A DNA stretch of 64,000 nt from Klebsormidium nitens. Its lineage: Eukaryota; Streptophyta; Klebsormidiophyceae; Klebsormidiales; Klebsormidiaceae. Both the position numbers and the translations under genes were made by a program. The notes under the pieces are model-generated. The model was not told the DNA's origin. It saw nothing but the letters and a program-made list of their open reading frames with translations, and ran no database searches. The DNA lies in assembly GCA_000708835.1 (NCBI GenBank), contig DF237056.1, positions 62,001-126,000 of the forward strand, written 5' to 3'. This document shows, one piece after another, positions 22,001 through 34,603 of the stretch (its first letter is position 1; every line of letters begins with the position of its first letter).

Positions 22001-25000
22001 TTCAACGTCTGCTCAAAAGCAGGGCCTATATACTCTCAACCTACACACGAATCACCATCGCCCACGTTGAGAATCTGCTCGCACTCCGTCGGTCTCCCAC
22101 CTGAGCTGCAGACTTGTGCGGCAGCACGCGCGTCGCCCCCCGGTACGTCGCAAGCTCCCCAAACCGCACGAAGCTCGCCTTGAGCTGCGCCTCCGACGGC
22201 ACCGCAAACCGCTCCGGGAAGCGCATGAACAGTGCGAGCGGCTCAAACGGCTTAGCGGGGGGCTCCCCTGCTGCCGCCTTCCCACCCCCCTCGGAAGCTT
22301 TTGGTGACGTTAGGCCCCCCTTGGGTGACGTCACTCCCTTGTCGGACGCCTTTGGTGACGTCGGGCCCCCCTTGACGCCCAGCATGCGGCGGCGGAACTC
22401 GGCGATGCGCTCAGCCGGGGTGGACGTACCGACTTGCTTGCGGGGGGGAAGAGCTGCAAAGGGTGGGCAGGGGTGATATTTGGGTCGTAATCCTAAGCAG
22501 ATTCTCAAGAGTGTTGTCCGGAAGGAGCCTTGGCAATGCTTCCCGACTGATTTTTCTCTGATCTGAGGCCCTGACCCGAGATATTGTGATGAGTAACATA
22601 CCAGTGATACACAAGAGTTTTTAGGGGACCGTTAGGCGACGGTCGAATCGAACAAATCGCGAGCCCCGGCTTTGCCACGGGATTGACAAAATGGGAAGCA
22701 GATGCCAATCAGTGTTTCTGTCAACGTGACGGACGGCAGAAAGAAACCCGCGATGAGCCCTTTTGAAAAGCAGAGAGTGCATATTTAGGCCTGGAAAACC
22801 TTGCGAGATGCTCTCCACTTTGAGTAAGCCGTCACTACAGGCAAGTCTTCTCGACACAGCGAAAGAAGGCAGCATACTGCAACACATACCAGAGTCCGCA
22901 TGTATCTTCATCCGCTTCTGCAATGGCACGTCCTCGTCGGTCGATTCCTCTTCTTCCCCCTCGCCGCCCTTCTTCTCCCCCTCTCCTCTCTCTTTCTTTT
23001 CGGGTTCTTCCACCTTTTCCTTCTTCTTCCTGACCCGTTTCACTTTTGGCTTCTCCCCCGTCTCCTCTCTCTTCGTAACGGGGGCCTCCTTCCACCGCTT
23101 GGGAGCCCCCCCCTCGATAGAAATGCGGACAGCATTTTGGGGCGCCTTGCGCTTTTCGGCTGCCGGAAGTGGAGCCCGCGGCGAGATCCCGGCGGCGTAG
23201 TTGAACGAGCGCTGGTATCGTGCCTTGGCGCGGGCGATCTGGTACTGCCGATAGTCGACGTATTTGGCCGAAGTCGCACGGAATTCCTCGCTGGCAGGGT
23301 CGCTGCAAAACGCGTAAGAAGCACTGAAACGAAGAGTATTTTCGTTGAATAAGCTGACAAGGAAAATTTGCAATTAACGATGGTGAAAAGTTGGCCGGTT
23401 GACGAGATATGTAAGATCAGGGGCTGGTTGTAGGAGCTTTATGAAGCAGTACTCTCAGGGATGGGGACAGCGACTGGGCTTGAGCCAACGCTTGAGATGC
23501 CCAGTTAAAAAGGCATTATGTTTGGAAAGCCACAACTTTGATCTGGGCCATAGAAGGACGTGTCGAATTGAGCCCACTGCAGCAAAGAACGATGTGATGC
23601 TGAATACGAGCAGGTCGTCACTGCGTTTCTTGAGGATCGCTTCTTTCCCTTACAAAAGATGTACGATCCGACATGTGCGACTCGTTGATCTAGAACCGTG
23701 GCTCACTTTTCGATTGGCTCCTGCGCAATTGTCCGCAGCCTGTCCAGCAAAGCCCCCAGCTCTTCGCCCGCCTCGTCTCTTGTCGCCCGCTTAACCTTCG
23801 GCGCAACAATCTTGACCTCTTTCCTTATCCTGCGCGCCTCTGTTCCAGGAGACGCTAACCCGTTTCCCTCCCCCTTACCCCCCTCTTTCGGCTGACCCTG
23901 AGCTTCGCCGCTTGCGTCTCGCCCTCTTTCCGGCCGCCCTTGATTGCCCGAACCGTTCTCCTCCCCCGCTCCACCCGCATCGTTTTTGTCCCTTCCTTCG
24001 ATGTCGTCTATCGCCGCGACCAACGTATCGAACTTGGCGCTCGGGCTAACCCCCTCCGTTTCTTTTGCCCGCTTTCTCCGCCGCTTCTTCTCCGAACCAT
24101 CACTGGGCGTCACCGAGTCCCCTTCTTTGGGCGTCTTTTTGCCACGTGGCTTTCCCTTCGGCCACCCACGTCTCTTCTTTTCCGGCTCGCTCCCATCCCC
24201 TTTGCTCGCGGGCGCACTCGAAACTTTCGGAGTTTTGGGCGTCTTCGGAGGTTTGGGGGTTTTGGGCGACGCGAGAATCGGCACATCGTCGTCGCTCGAC
24301 TCTACGTTTGCGGACTTTGGTTTCGGCTTTCTTTTGGGTGCTTCTTTTGGAATCGGTCGCCAGCCCGGCAGCAATCCGGCCTTGGCGGGGTGCTCTTTCT
24401 CCTCGTGGTGAATCACGCTGCGGTACGCCAGCGCCTGGATGCGGGATGCCTCGTCCGGTGGACTGCGAGAAGAAGACAAGAGGTGTGTTCAGTGTTTTAT
24501 GTACGACACGACTGAATGTGCGCGACAGTACAGAATTCGAGGGAGAAAACCAGAAGGTAACACTGCAAAGACAAGCTGTTGCACAACTGCGGAACAACCA
24601 GTTCAACACATTGCGGGCCAATATGCAGGAACCTACTATCCGACCCCCTCGCATGAGCGAAGGGTTTTGCATGCAAATAAGCAGCTTCTCTTCTCGTTCT
24701 TAAAGACTGGTCGCACTGGATCCTGTCCAACATTCGCACTGCATGGGCCATGGTTTTCAAAATTCCTAAGACTCCAAAAGTTGGCTGGAAAAAACCATTA
24801 CCAGCAACACAGCTCCGTCTGAACTCCAGGAGCCACTCAGCGCCCAGCAGGTCAACCAAAGAGTATCACTTGGAAGTGCAAGGACCTACACCTTTGGCAT
24901 GCTCCCCCAAACAAGAACAAGAACGAAAGAACAAGAAGGGAAGCACAAGAACAGAGAAAAAGAAGAAGGGACCCAGCAGGGAAAGAAGAAAGAGGAAAAG

Positions 25001-26621
25001 CAGCGGCTCACCATTTGAGAGGCTGGACCGCGAGCGCTCGGACATAGTGCAAGATGCGGTCCGGGTCGTAAGCGGCAATTGCAGACTTTTCCGCTTCCGC
25101 CCTCTCCTTGCGCAGCCGCTCCTCTCGCTCCTCAGGATCTTCAATGACAATCCCGCGAGCAGCCGCCTTCTGTCTCTCGAGCTCCTGAAAGATAGAGAAA
25201 ATGAAGAATGTAAAACCTGCTTCCCAGGTTCAAGTACCTTCCAAAAGATGAGGTTTCGTATCGTCCCAGCTCGACGCGAAGTTTGCAACTTGGATAGTTG
25301 AAAACCGGCTTTAGAATCTGATTCCAAAGCAACGAAACAGCACAAAAATGCAAGATAGGAGTGTCGGTTGACAAAGCCGAACTCAGCAAAAAGCGCGCGA
25401 GAGCTTCGGGACCAAAAGCGCAAGAGAGCTTAGGCAACCTTTCAGCGACAGCCAACCTCCAAATCATCTTGCGCAAGTTGATCAAGTGGCTGGAAAGTTG
25501 AGAAGTTTTCCGCTTGCAAAATTTATCGCACAGAAAGTTCCGGAATACGTCACCAAAATCTGTTTTCGCACCTCCTGCGCAGCCTCGATGGCATCCTGGA
25601 ATAACCGCCCTCCCCCGCTCTGCTTGGCCTTCATATCCAAGTTGGCCTCAAAGGGCACCAGGTCGTCTGGCTTGTGCCACGCAAACGTCTCATCCCCAAA
25701 AAAGGCGATCAGTAGGTGGCCCGGCTTCTGCAGCTTGCGCGCCTTCTTGCTCGCCTTCTCCGGATCAAACACCTGAGATCGAACCAAAAAGTGGGCTGAG
25801 CTCTCAACTCAGAGGTAACACTCCTGGATTGTTTAGATCATTGCTATGGGAAATGTTTTACAACGCAGAGCGCATTGTGTGAGGATCTCGAGGATGAGGT
25901 CACTAAGTTTCCTCACAGAGCATGAAGCTGTCCTTTTGCCGATTTGAGCTTCCTGACTTGCCGTTGTTTCCTGCCAAACATTGCAGAGTTTGACCCGGTC
26001 AACTTTTCCCCTTCTGTTGCAAGACTTGAAGATTGAAGTCTCTGACCAGAAGTCACGACAGCATGCACGAGGCCCCCCCTTCCTTACCTGGCTCGGCCAC
26101 CAGGGATGCCCTTTCAGCCTTGTCCACACCAGGTCCCCAATCTCATACTCCCCTTCCTTTCGCACCAGCGCCTCCTCCTCCTGCCCCTTGTCCTTCTTCT
26201 GAAACCCGGGCTTCCGTTTCTTCCCCGACTCGCTCTTCTCCGAGACTTTGCGGGCAGCGTCTTCGCTCTTGCCCGCCTCCTCAGCCAGTCCTGTACCGGC
26301 ATCCGATGGACCGGCCTTCTCAGCCCCAACAGCCGCCAACTTTTTCAGTTTCCTACGGTAGACAGGCCCGTTCGGAGGCGCCTCCGAGAATTTCGACGGT
26401 AGCGGCTCGTCCTCCAACAGTGGACTGCTGTCTGGCGCAGGGTCGGGAGCATCTGGTTGCTTCACAACTTGGTTTTCTTCATCCCCCCCTAACTTTGATG
26501 CGCTTGCACCGTCCCCCCCATTTCTCTCATCCCCCCCAGACATTGATGCGCCCTCACCGTCCCCCTCATTTGGCGGAGCCTCGACCTCCCGAAGCTCGTC
26601 CACTTCCATGGAATCCTCCAT
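19033..26621 (-). CDS. Plant PWWP-domain chromatin protein (PDP type), 1,267 residues
   Basis: Minus-strand exons: 26621-26088, 25772-25572, 25184-25012, 24462-23707, 23302-22890, 22453-22101, 21538-21335, 20953-20780 and 20028-19033; total 3,804 bases, all phases compatible. The acidic N-terminus leads to a PWWP domain at about residues 159-235 (GDLVWTRLKGHPWWPSQ), split by intron 1 and completed by GHLLIAFFGDETFAW. Lys/Glu-rich basic segments follow. An RRM-like fold is split between exons 6 and 7 (FMRFPERFAVPSEAQLKASF, then VVFKRSEDADAAF and FGNPRVRYELREV). A KSILK motif comes next, and then a 331-residue proline-rich tail with NPNPVQ hexapeptide repeats. Arabidopsis PDP proteins share the PWWP plus RRM-like arrangement, bind MSI4/FVE-type histone chaperones and act with PRC2. 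PWWP domains read methylated histone H3. The exon 8 donor (ATG/GTACGA) is the weakest junction. Exons 7 and 8 are flanked by decayed copies of themselves. Confidence 0.87.
21139..21190 (-). repeat. Decayed copy of the exon 7 donor end of the PWWP gene
   Basis: The real exon 7 end encodes YDELLKEPAK followed by GTGAGATC (21335). About 194 bases further along the minus strand, a near copy encodes YDEMLKEPAE followed by GTGAGGATC. It lacks an acceptor and an in-frame partner, so it is read as a duplicated junction fragment. Confidence 0.65.
21605..21930 (-). repeat. Decayed tandem copies of the exon 7 acceptor half of the PWWP gene
   Basis: Upstream of the real exon 7 (start 21538), the minus strand repeats its beginning (GTGGTATTCAAGCGC...) at about 21669, 21801 and 21918. 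The first two lie 131 and 132 bases apart in steady register and carry the preceding intron bases with them. Copies contain frameshifts and substitutions, so only the last is a usable exon. The pattern indicates local tandem duplication of an intron-exon junction followed by decay. Confidence 0.75.
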
Positions 26622-27944
26622 CACCCCTGTGCGGTGCTCAACTGGCGACGGCGGTTACAAAAACTCCGCTGCTCAAGCCTGGGCTTCAGCTATCTATCGC
26701 GGGTGCAGATCATTGGTGACAAGTGGTGCAGATTATCGAGTCCACTTCTGTCTTATGCTGCGTGTCCCAAAGACGAGGAGGGAAGGTGGCTGAAACCTCT
26801 GGTCGCTTGGTCTTTTCTACTGTCGTGCTGCAACAACGGGGATGCATTGACATCAGCTTCTAGGATAAAAACGAAAGGCTGCAAGGGAGGCAACGTACAA
26901 GAGCAACTGTGCACAAAATGGTTCGAGAGGACACACTTCTGAAATCTCAAAGCCCAAATCAAAATGCACAGACTTGTCGAGGGCACCAAACTCCCATTCT
27001 TCCGCTCAAAGATGGTGTACTGGGTCTGGCATAAGTAGCATCAGGTTAGACTTTGCTATCATGCGAAGGCAAATGCCAAAGTTCTCTGCGCTGCTGCATT
27101 TCCTTTAAACATGGTGAATCAACACAAAGTTAAAGTGCCAGTCACAATTGCTGGGCTGCACCTTTGTGCACTCCCCAATTTTAAAGAAAGGTTATCACAT
27201 GCGGAGAAAATCAGAGTTGTCCCACTACTGGCGCATTGAAATCAGCACGTAGTCTGCCTCAAGACCGACACATAGTGCAAGCCTTTTCTGGAAAAGATGA
27301 CATGTTTTTTTGGTAATGGTGTAACCCATAAACACCTTCCAAACATCACATGCGAAAGCATTCTGAGTGGGCAATTACCAGAAAGGAGAAGACTTGTCCC
27401 ATGTATGCCTGTTTCAAGGCCTTGCAAGTGCCTCCATTGCCCTGACAAGTTTGCTTTTCTTGCTGAATTTGTGTAAAGACATATCGAGCCCGTGCACAAG
27501 ATCCGTATACGTGCGAATGCGATGTTCTAAATCACGAGAACTTCAGTTTAGAAAAGCGCAAAGACAAACGTGTCTTTCACCAATGCCGCATTCTGCTGAA
27601 GTGCCAAAGTGCAGAGACCGCCAGATTGGCTTCCCAAAACCCCCTATTATTGAGCTGATGTGTCGACCAAAAAAAGAAAACGCGAGATACGCAATCACAA
27701 CAACAACGAGGCGTTCTTCTTTCTGCAATCACCTGACAAAAGACTGCCGTCGCTCCGCAAACTTCTTCTTGTGACCGGTCTTACCGGCCGTCCTCCAGAC
27801 ATGCAAAATATCGTAGCCTTATAATGGTGCTTTTAGAAGGAGCTCAAGCTACAGCCTACAGGAGCGCCCTTCTGATCGAAGTACCTGAAGAGAGAAGCTT
27901 CGGAAGACAAGAATGCTACATGCGAAGCGAGCTTTGCATGACAC
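26622..27944. other. Divergent intergenic region, PWWP-gene side
   Basis: This lies upstream of the PWWP gene start codon (minus strand, 26621). It probably contains its 5' UTR and promoter. No TATA box or gene could be assigned with confidence. Confidence 0.4.
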
Positions 27945-28289
27945 TAGGGGTCTGTCTATACACACAGAGAGGGTGAACTTCTGGTGAATTCGCCGAGAAC
28001 CGAAGGTATTGTTTGCGAAAGTTTACCTTGTCACTCCGGGGGGTAACTTCCGCACGCAAAAGTAGTCCCGCGCGACGGTTCAAAAAAGTTCACCACCGTC
28101 ACCAGGCTTTTTTTGGGGTAGCACTTTGGAACACCGCGGTGAAAAAGCTGACGTTAGGCCGTACTTGCCGGCGAATTGAAAAGTTTACCTGAGTTCACCC
28201 GCGGTATTTTCTTGGCGACGGGAGCACCGCAACCCCTGCTGTACCGTCGCTCAAAACCAAGTTCACCCGCTCTGTGTGTAAAGACCCTA
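27945..28289. mobile_element. MITE-like element with terminal inverted repeats and TA duplication
   Basis: The left end GGGGTCTGTCTATACACACA continues into GAGAGGGTGAACTT. It is mirrored by the right end AAGTTCACCCGCTCTGTGTG, which continues into TAAAGACCC. The inverted ends match over about 30 bases with one short gap. Both ends abut TA (27945-27946 and 28288-28289), consistent with a TA target duplication as in Tc1/mariner-type MITEs. The interior (341 bases in all) has no coding capacity and repeats short GTTTACC/GTTCACC words. It sits between the divergent PWWP and cardiolipin synthase genes. Confidence 0.65.
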
Positions 28290-28688
28290 GGCCCAGGGCG
28301 TCCCAAACCTCAGATGAGTTGAAAACTTGCAATGCACCGGGATGACCCGTTAGTCACTGCTCGCGACAATTTTACTGCGTACAGCTCACATCAAAGACAC
28401 CTGTGTCAAAGCAGCTGTTGGACCGCATGACCGGATCTTTCTTAACCCAGCAGGAGGTTAAGGTGGGTTGATCCATGCAAATTGTCAGGTGGGCCTTGGC
28501 CGAACATGAGAAGAGAACTCACCTCCCTTGGCACTTCGACTCTCTTTGAAGCCTTTCTTTGCTGGGGCGCCTGCAGCTGGCGACTTCAGACTTTCGTTGC
28601 TCGCATTGGATGGCCCATTCTATCTGACTTTATATCTTGTGAATGCTCTCAGCGTTGGTAGACTGGAGGGCAAAAAGTTGAGGAAACA
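28290..28688. other. Intergenic, upstream of cardiolipin synthase
   Basis: This presumably contains the promoter and 5' UTR of the cardiolipin synthase gene. No gene was seen, and no core motif was clear enough to call. Confidence 0.4.
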
Positions 28689-31600
28689 ATGTTAGCCCGG
28701 ACGTTTGTCTGGAGGGCCCGCTTCCTTGCCAGCTGGCCCCGCGAGCCAGTGCCACTTCCCAATCCTTCCTTTTCCAGTGCCGCTTACCAATTCTCTGATG
28801 AAAGGGTTTCTTCTCCATTGCTACAAGGCTCCTGTCAAAAAAGCACTGATAAGAATGGCCCTTCTTCACCACATGTCTCCTCCCACTTTGACACTGAGAG
28901 ACATTCAATGGCAGCGGCTGCTGCACAAGCATTGAACGAACATAGCGGCCATAGTGGAGTCTATCGCCATATCATCTTATCCTCCGTTGCCTCCAGCCTT
29001 GCTCCAACACTAGCATGCTCAGGAGTGGTGCAGTCTCAAAAACCTCTTTTCTCCCACCCACAACTTCCACCAGTCCCATTTGAGCAAAGTGTTCAGCAGT
29101 CATGGTCTTCATCTAAGCAATCAGAATGTCCAAGTGAACATCAAGCAAGCTGGTCTTTTGAGCACATAGGTGGTGCGACAAGACTTTGGGCCAGCGCATC
29201 ACATTGGACCTATGCGAGCAATTTACCTCAGTATAAGCCCCGGAATCCATTGCGGCAAGTAACAAGAGAGGGGTTAAGTCTGAGCCAGACTCGGCAAATT
29301 AGCACAGAAAGAGAGGATAAGCAGAAGCAACCAGTAGAGAGCGCAAGCCTGGCAGACGCACCAGTGGGGCCAACAAATCAAGAGACGGAAGTAAGTGAAA
29401 CAGTGGGGGTCAAAGAAGAAGAAGCGGTTTCAAGTAGGCAAGACACGGAGAAAGCGGAGGGCTGGTCGACTTGGACCAAAGATGAGGCATTTAACTTGCC
29501 CAACGGTATCTCAATGGCGCGGCTGATTTCAGGTCCTGCAATTGGGGGGTGAGCCATGACCATCCCCTTCCCTATCAGGAGATGGTTTAAAGCTAGTGGT
29601 GCAGGACGTTTCACTGGGATGACAAGACTCCTAAGTCGAAGTCAATAATCTCCAGGGCGTCAATCGGTGTTATTCAACAGCGTAACTCTCAGGCTCGCAT
29701 TCCCATGAGTCTCGAGAGGGACCAAACGCAGACGAGCTTCAGACAAGTCACATACAATCGTTTATCAATTTATCTTGTGTAGAATGACGGGGTCACACAA
29801 TACATGCGCGAAAGCGCCCCATGAACCCTGCTGGGCAGAGGCCTTATTATGTATCAAGTCAAGTTTCGCCCAGAATTCTTGAGGGTAAACCCTTCTGTAT
29901 TATCATCATTTACTCAAAAGTTTTAGTAGGTGTGCATGGTGGGAGGCGCATTGTTGACGGAGATTTTCTGTGCAGACTGATTGTCGCTGGCTACCATCGC
30001 GCGGCGTTGGGGGCGCTTGTGGTTGCAGGCCTCAGTGACTGGGTGAGCTCCCTCGGCTCGTTTGTTAAAACACCCTAGTTTCTTACAGCAGGTGCCAGGT
30101 GGCTGCTCGCGTTCTGTGATCGAACTGGGAAAGATTTTCAAAAGCAACCTCAGAACAACTCTGACCTGTTCCTTTACTTGAGGGCAGGGGTCGTAATTCT
30201 GGGAGCTGTATCGTGATAGAGATTTATCTGTAATCTCAGGAGCGATGATCCAGAGTAGGCACGAATGAGGGGAACTTCGTGTTCGTCTAGATTTCACCCC
30301 GTCGATGAGAACCTGTCTTGTTCGGATGAAGGGCCCAGATCTTGAATAGCTCATGCAGATGACTGACGTCAAGCTTGCTCTGATAGTTGGACGGTTATGT
30401 GGCCAAGCACTACAACCATGCGTCCACTCTTGGGTCGTACTTGGACCCTTTGGCTGACAAGGTGCGTTTCTTTCATTGTACTCTTTATTGCAAGGGTAAG
30501 CCACACTCATCTGCAATTACGAGGCAATGTTCTGAAGGAGTTGTTTGAAAAGTCGAATACAATGATAGGCACGGATACTGTCCATACCTTCCGCAAGTAG
30601 ATAGTCGTTCGGGCTTCGGAGCAGCTTTTCAGACGCGTCAAGACAGTTCTGCTAGTCCTGGTTAAAAAGAACGAAGTGACAACAACTACTGATTTGAACA
30701 ACGGTCGCCTGAGAACAATGTTGCGGGCGCGACCAGTCGACCGACCCAGCAGAACCAGAGTGGACAAGTGCCACACCTTCTTCGCTTTCTACTGTACCGC
30801 ACAGCATCAGTAGGATCTCGATTTGCAACGATGCTGAAGTTGCTTCGAGATGAGTCGTTCTTCGAAGTCTCTTGCCGTTCTGATTGACATGATACTAACT
30901 TCTTCTAAAATAGGCGCCTTCTGCTCGAGGTCGACGGATTTGAGGTTGTTGGATGTTTGATTGATCTCATGGGTGTTGGAACTCTCTGCTTGCAGGTGCT
31001 GATGGGGAGCGTGGCTGTTGCGCTGGCCTGGCAAGGGACGTTGCCAGGTAACAGTCTACTCAAATGGAACGGCTAGTAGTCCGCAGTAAGGGAATATATT
31101 GCGAAAAGAATTCGGTAGGCAGAGCACAAAGCAGCCAAATCAAATCCAGATGGGAAAAGTACGCGATCGTTAGGTCGTTTGGGGTTTCAGTCCAAGTCGT
31201 CAGTCCAGTCGATCTGGTGTTTCAAGGTCCCCCACTTTTTTGCCAAGAGATGTGGCTTTGCTGCAACTTCAGGATGAGTATAGCGAACGCTGCGATCGAT
31301 CAGGGCGTGTCATTGTTATCCTCCTTGGCATTTGAGATGTTCCGCAACTGTCTCGAAGCAATGATCTTGGCAACGAAAGACACGGGCAGCTGGTGAGCCA
31401 CTGGCGCTTATTTCTAAATGGAAAAAGCAGGAGAAGCGAGTTGGGAAAATCTGTATGAAGGAAAGCTTGCTGACAGGTGGGCGACCTGTGCAGTGTGGCT
31501 GGTGAGCCTGGTGGTCGCCCGAGACGGTGCGCTCGTGGGGGCTGCCGCGCTGCACCGTGCAAGGACGCTAGGATGGAAGGTGAGCAACAAAAGAATCGTG

Positions 31601-33170
31601 AACCGCTCAGTCGGGCCGAAGCTCGAAAAGCCGTCGTACACTGTGGGGAACATCATATGTGATCCGAGAGGCCTAGAGACTGCAAGGTCGAAATCCGGAA
31701 GAATTGTCGTTGGTCAAGAGGTTGCTTCCACGGAAGACTGGACTGTGCATGGTGGGAAGTGGGACCGACGCTGCTGCCGTGCAAGTATGTGGCTACCTCC
31801 TTCCATTTCGCGTCTCGGGATTCTCTCGCCTCGACGTTCGAGGTTCTGAAGGCCAACGCTTCTCTCTTTTGTAACAGCTTGTGCGTTAGGCTTCGAGTTG
31901 CGTCTCGTGCATAAAGTTTGAATGCCAGCGGCCCTCCTCTGCAGCAGGCTGCCACTCCTTGGTTATCACGTCCAGCAGACATTCAGAGTGTATGCTCGAG
32001 CAGTACCCAGAAGCCTGGCTGACTTGTTGCGACCTCTTGTCGTGGAAACTGATTGAGCTGCCAGCTCATTCTCTTTCAGAAAGCACCCAAATTTATCCAC
32101 TAAGGGAGCGGTGCTTTACGTTGAGGGCTCAATCGAGAATTCAAGCAGAAGCTAAACAGCCAGTCGTACTCACAACAGTTGTTTTTCTATCACGGCGCCG
32201 TTCACAATCGTTTGTCGCTTTTTTGGCAGTGGAACGGCTGGAGCTCCTACTTCCAACTCGGAGAAGGCGGGGCGCCCAAAGTTCGACCGCTTTTCATCAG
32301 CAAGGTAGGGCGTCGCCCTTTCATGCGTCGTCCTGGCGCAAATTTTCGCCGTTCGTCAGCTCAACCTCACAACGAGGATGTTGCGATGGGCTTGACTACC
32401 TAGATCCTCCTGAAATGTCGTTGCCCCTCCTGCTGATACGTGTCCCATGTTGCCCGCAGGCAAACACCGTTTTTCAGCTGGCCCTGGTGGGATCTGCTCT
32501 GACGCACTTGGCTTACGGAGTTCCGGCTCCGGCAGGTGTTTCGGCTCTCTGGTAAGGCCCTCACAGCTATTCACGAAACCGTCTAACAATCGGGATTACA
32601 AGTCTGTCATGTGCCGTCTGCTTTCTTCGACTTTTACGGTCAAGTGGACACCCTGCAAACATTATGCTCTACTACCCGGTTGTCGAAGGGTTGTGCTGCT
32701 CCATTTGTTCATCAGCCAGTTTACTTTACAAGCTTGCGAGGATGTCTCTGGTCGTCCGAGGGTCAACTAGATTCTTTTCTGTGGAACGTCACAATGGAGA
32801 TTGACAATTGCTGGACCCGCTGAAAGACAAGTACGTTGACGAAGTTGACGTCTTCTACGCTCTCTGTTTGAAGAGAAAGAGAGATCCGTTAGTGCGGTCG
32901 CTCGTGTATACAAGCACCAGAAGGCTGATCAGCACGGCTCGAGTTTGTGCCAAAATGTGTGACCGCACGTCATCCTGGGAGCTGTCATTAGTCGGCACGT
33001 TTGGAAGCGACGCGTGTGCTTTGCACCCTTTCAACTTTGAAAATTAAGTCACGTTTGCTCACGGGAAGTCCGGCCTTGTTTTCAGCTATCTGGTGGGCAC
33101 TACGACCATCCTCTCGTGGATCGGCTACCTCATTGTCTATCTACGAAATCCGTCAAGGCTCGTTCTTTAA
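28689..33170 (+). CDS. Mitochondrial cardiolipin synthase (CMP-forming), 484 residues
   Basis: Exons: 28689-29548, 29976-30042, 30387-30461, 30996-31047, 31431-31579, 32230-32304, 32460-32551 and 33086-33170 (stop TAA); total 1,455 bases, phases consistent. The product joins CDP-diacylglycerol and phosphatidylglycerol to make cardiolipin in the inner mitochondrial membrane. The N-terminus (MLARTFVWRARF) is a typical Arg-rich presequence. It leads into a long low-complexity region, then the conserved NLPNGISMARLISGPAIG at about residue 270. The CDP-alcohol phosphatidyltransferase motif is at 311-333: D311 G312 ... A315 K316 ... G325 ... D329 ... D333. Spacing is exact, but Lys replaces the usual Arg at 316. 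Exon 6 carries the family-typical KVRPLFISK stretch, which continues across the intron into exon 7 as ANTVFQLAL. The exon 5 acceptor (aaaagcag, 31430) was chosen by phase. The roughly 260-residue N-terminal extension is long for the family. Confidence 0.92.
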
Positions 33171-33513
33171 CAAGGTAGGGTCGATTTGACTTGAACGAGT
33201 GCCAAACGGAGGATCAGCTAGCTTGTAAACGAGATCAAAGGGTTGCCCTGTTTTTGACTTCAGCTCCTAAGAAATGGGGACGTGTCAGGCAGGCAATCCA
33301 TCTTTGGTGGGTCAGCTTAGGTACTTTGTGCTTCGAGGGCGAGACGTCACAGTTGGGCCGGACTTTTGACCTACAAACTTTAGCGACTCATTGATTTGGC
33401 TCCCTTCATTCGTGAATCCCAACCTGGCCGCCCCTATTAGGGAAGTTGCGACAGCCCACGCAAATACGACCAGCTTCTTCTGCCCCTGGCCGTGGTCTTG
33501 GCTTCGGAAGGCA
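33171..33513. other. Intergenic / 3' flank of cardiolipin synthase
   Basis: Nothing was supported other than the presumed 3' UTR. Confidence 0.4.
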
Positions 33514-34603
33514 CTGATTGGCGGGCCGTAATATATGGCCATACCTATATGTCGCCTTTTATGCATGTACGCCGTACGGTAGGTAACACGGTAGCATGAA
33601 ACGATCACGGTACGGGACTATAAAATAAATTGATTGATTGATTGACGTGCACTGCTGTTAGGGCCTGCGCCAACATCGACAGATTTCGGTAGAATGTGTT
33701 GGGTTGACTTTGGCCAGGTGGCACGGTGGTGTCGTACGGTAAAGTACAGTTTTCGACGCCGATGTTCGATAAATGTTGGCGACGCTTGGAGACCCGACAA
33801 ACAAGTAATATTAAATTCGGAAGAAAAAAGCTGGAAAAGCTCTGACACATACCGAGCAGGAATAGTCGAGAATTCTGCCCAGGAAAAGTGCTCGGTTCAT
33901 GACTTTTGGTCACCAACACAATCTGGCAGGCTGACAGGCTAGCCTACCAGATTCTGTTGGTTTTCGGAACAATGATTGGGCAAACTTTCCGCATCGATGG
34001 TACTTTCTGCCGGTGTCCAAGTTTTGGATTGGCATGCGGTCAGGCGGCGTCTCCAAAACCGACACATTCTATCGAAAGCTGTCGATGTTGGCGGCATGCG
34101 ACCAGGCCCTTAGCCTGTACCGGTACGTTTTGGGTACACTACGCGGTACGGATTGTACGGTAAGGCGCCACGGTGGCCCGTCGGTACAATTCGGTTGCTT
34201 TGGGCTTTCCGTACAGGACGGTTGGCGGTAGGTACCGCGCCATATACCAAACAGTACGTAACCAATTCACACAACCTAGCTTCCGCAGACATTCTCACAA
34301 CCTAGCTTCTCCTGATTGGCGGGCCGTAATATATGGCCATACCTATACGTCGCCTTTTATGCATGTACGCCGTACGGTAGGTAACACGGTAGCATGAAAC
34401 GATCACGTGCACTGCTGTTAGCCTGTACCGGTACGTTTTGGGTACACTACGCGGTACGGATTGTACGATAAGGCGCCACGGTGGCCCGTCGGTACAATTC
34501 GGTTGCTTTGGGCTTTCCGTACAAGACGGTTGGCGGTAGGTACCGCGCCATATACCAAACAGTACGTAACCAATTCTCACAACCTAGCTTCTGCAGACAT
34601 TCT
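33514..34603. repeat. GTACGG-rich repeat cluster with direct and inverted copies
   Basis: A 95-base segment (33514-33608) recurs at 34312-34406 with a single difference. A second unit of about 180 bases at 34113-34295 recurs at 34421-34603, a 308-base tandem offset. A third segment (about 33660-33718) has an inverted partner near 34046-34108. The cluster is rich in GTAC, TACGG and GGTACC words. No transposase frame is visible. It looks like nested non-autonomous elements or a local rearrangement product. Confidence 0.75.

Noticed and set aside
22763-23352. Plus-strand frames rich in Ser/Phe/Leu and pyrimidine-rich codons
   Set aside because: They are antisense to the Lys/Glu-rich exon 5 of the PWWP gene.
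23703-24462. PWWP gene ending at a TGA directly after exon 4
   Set aside because: The stop comes from reading through a good GTGAG donor in phase 2. The downstream exons continue in phase with an RRM-like domain, so this is the product of intron retention, not the gene end.
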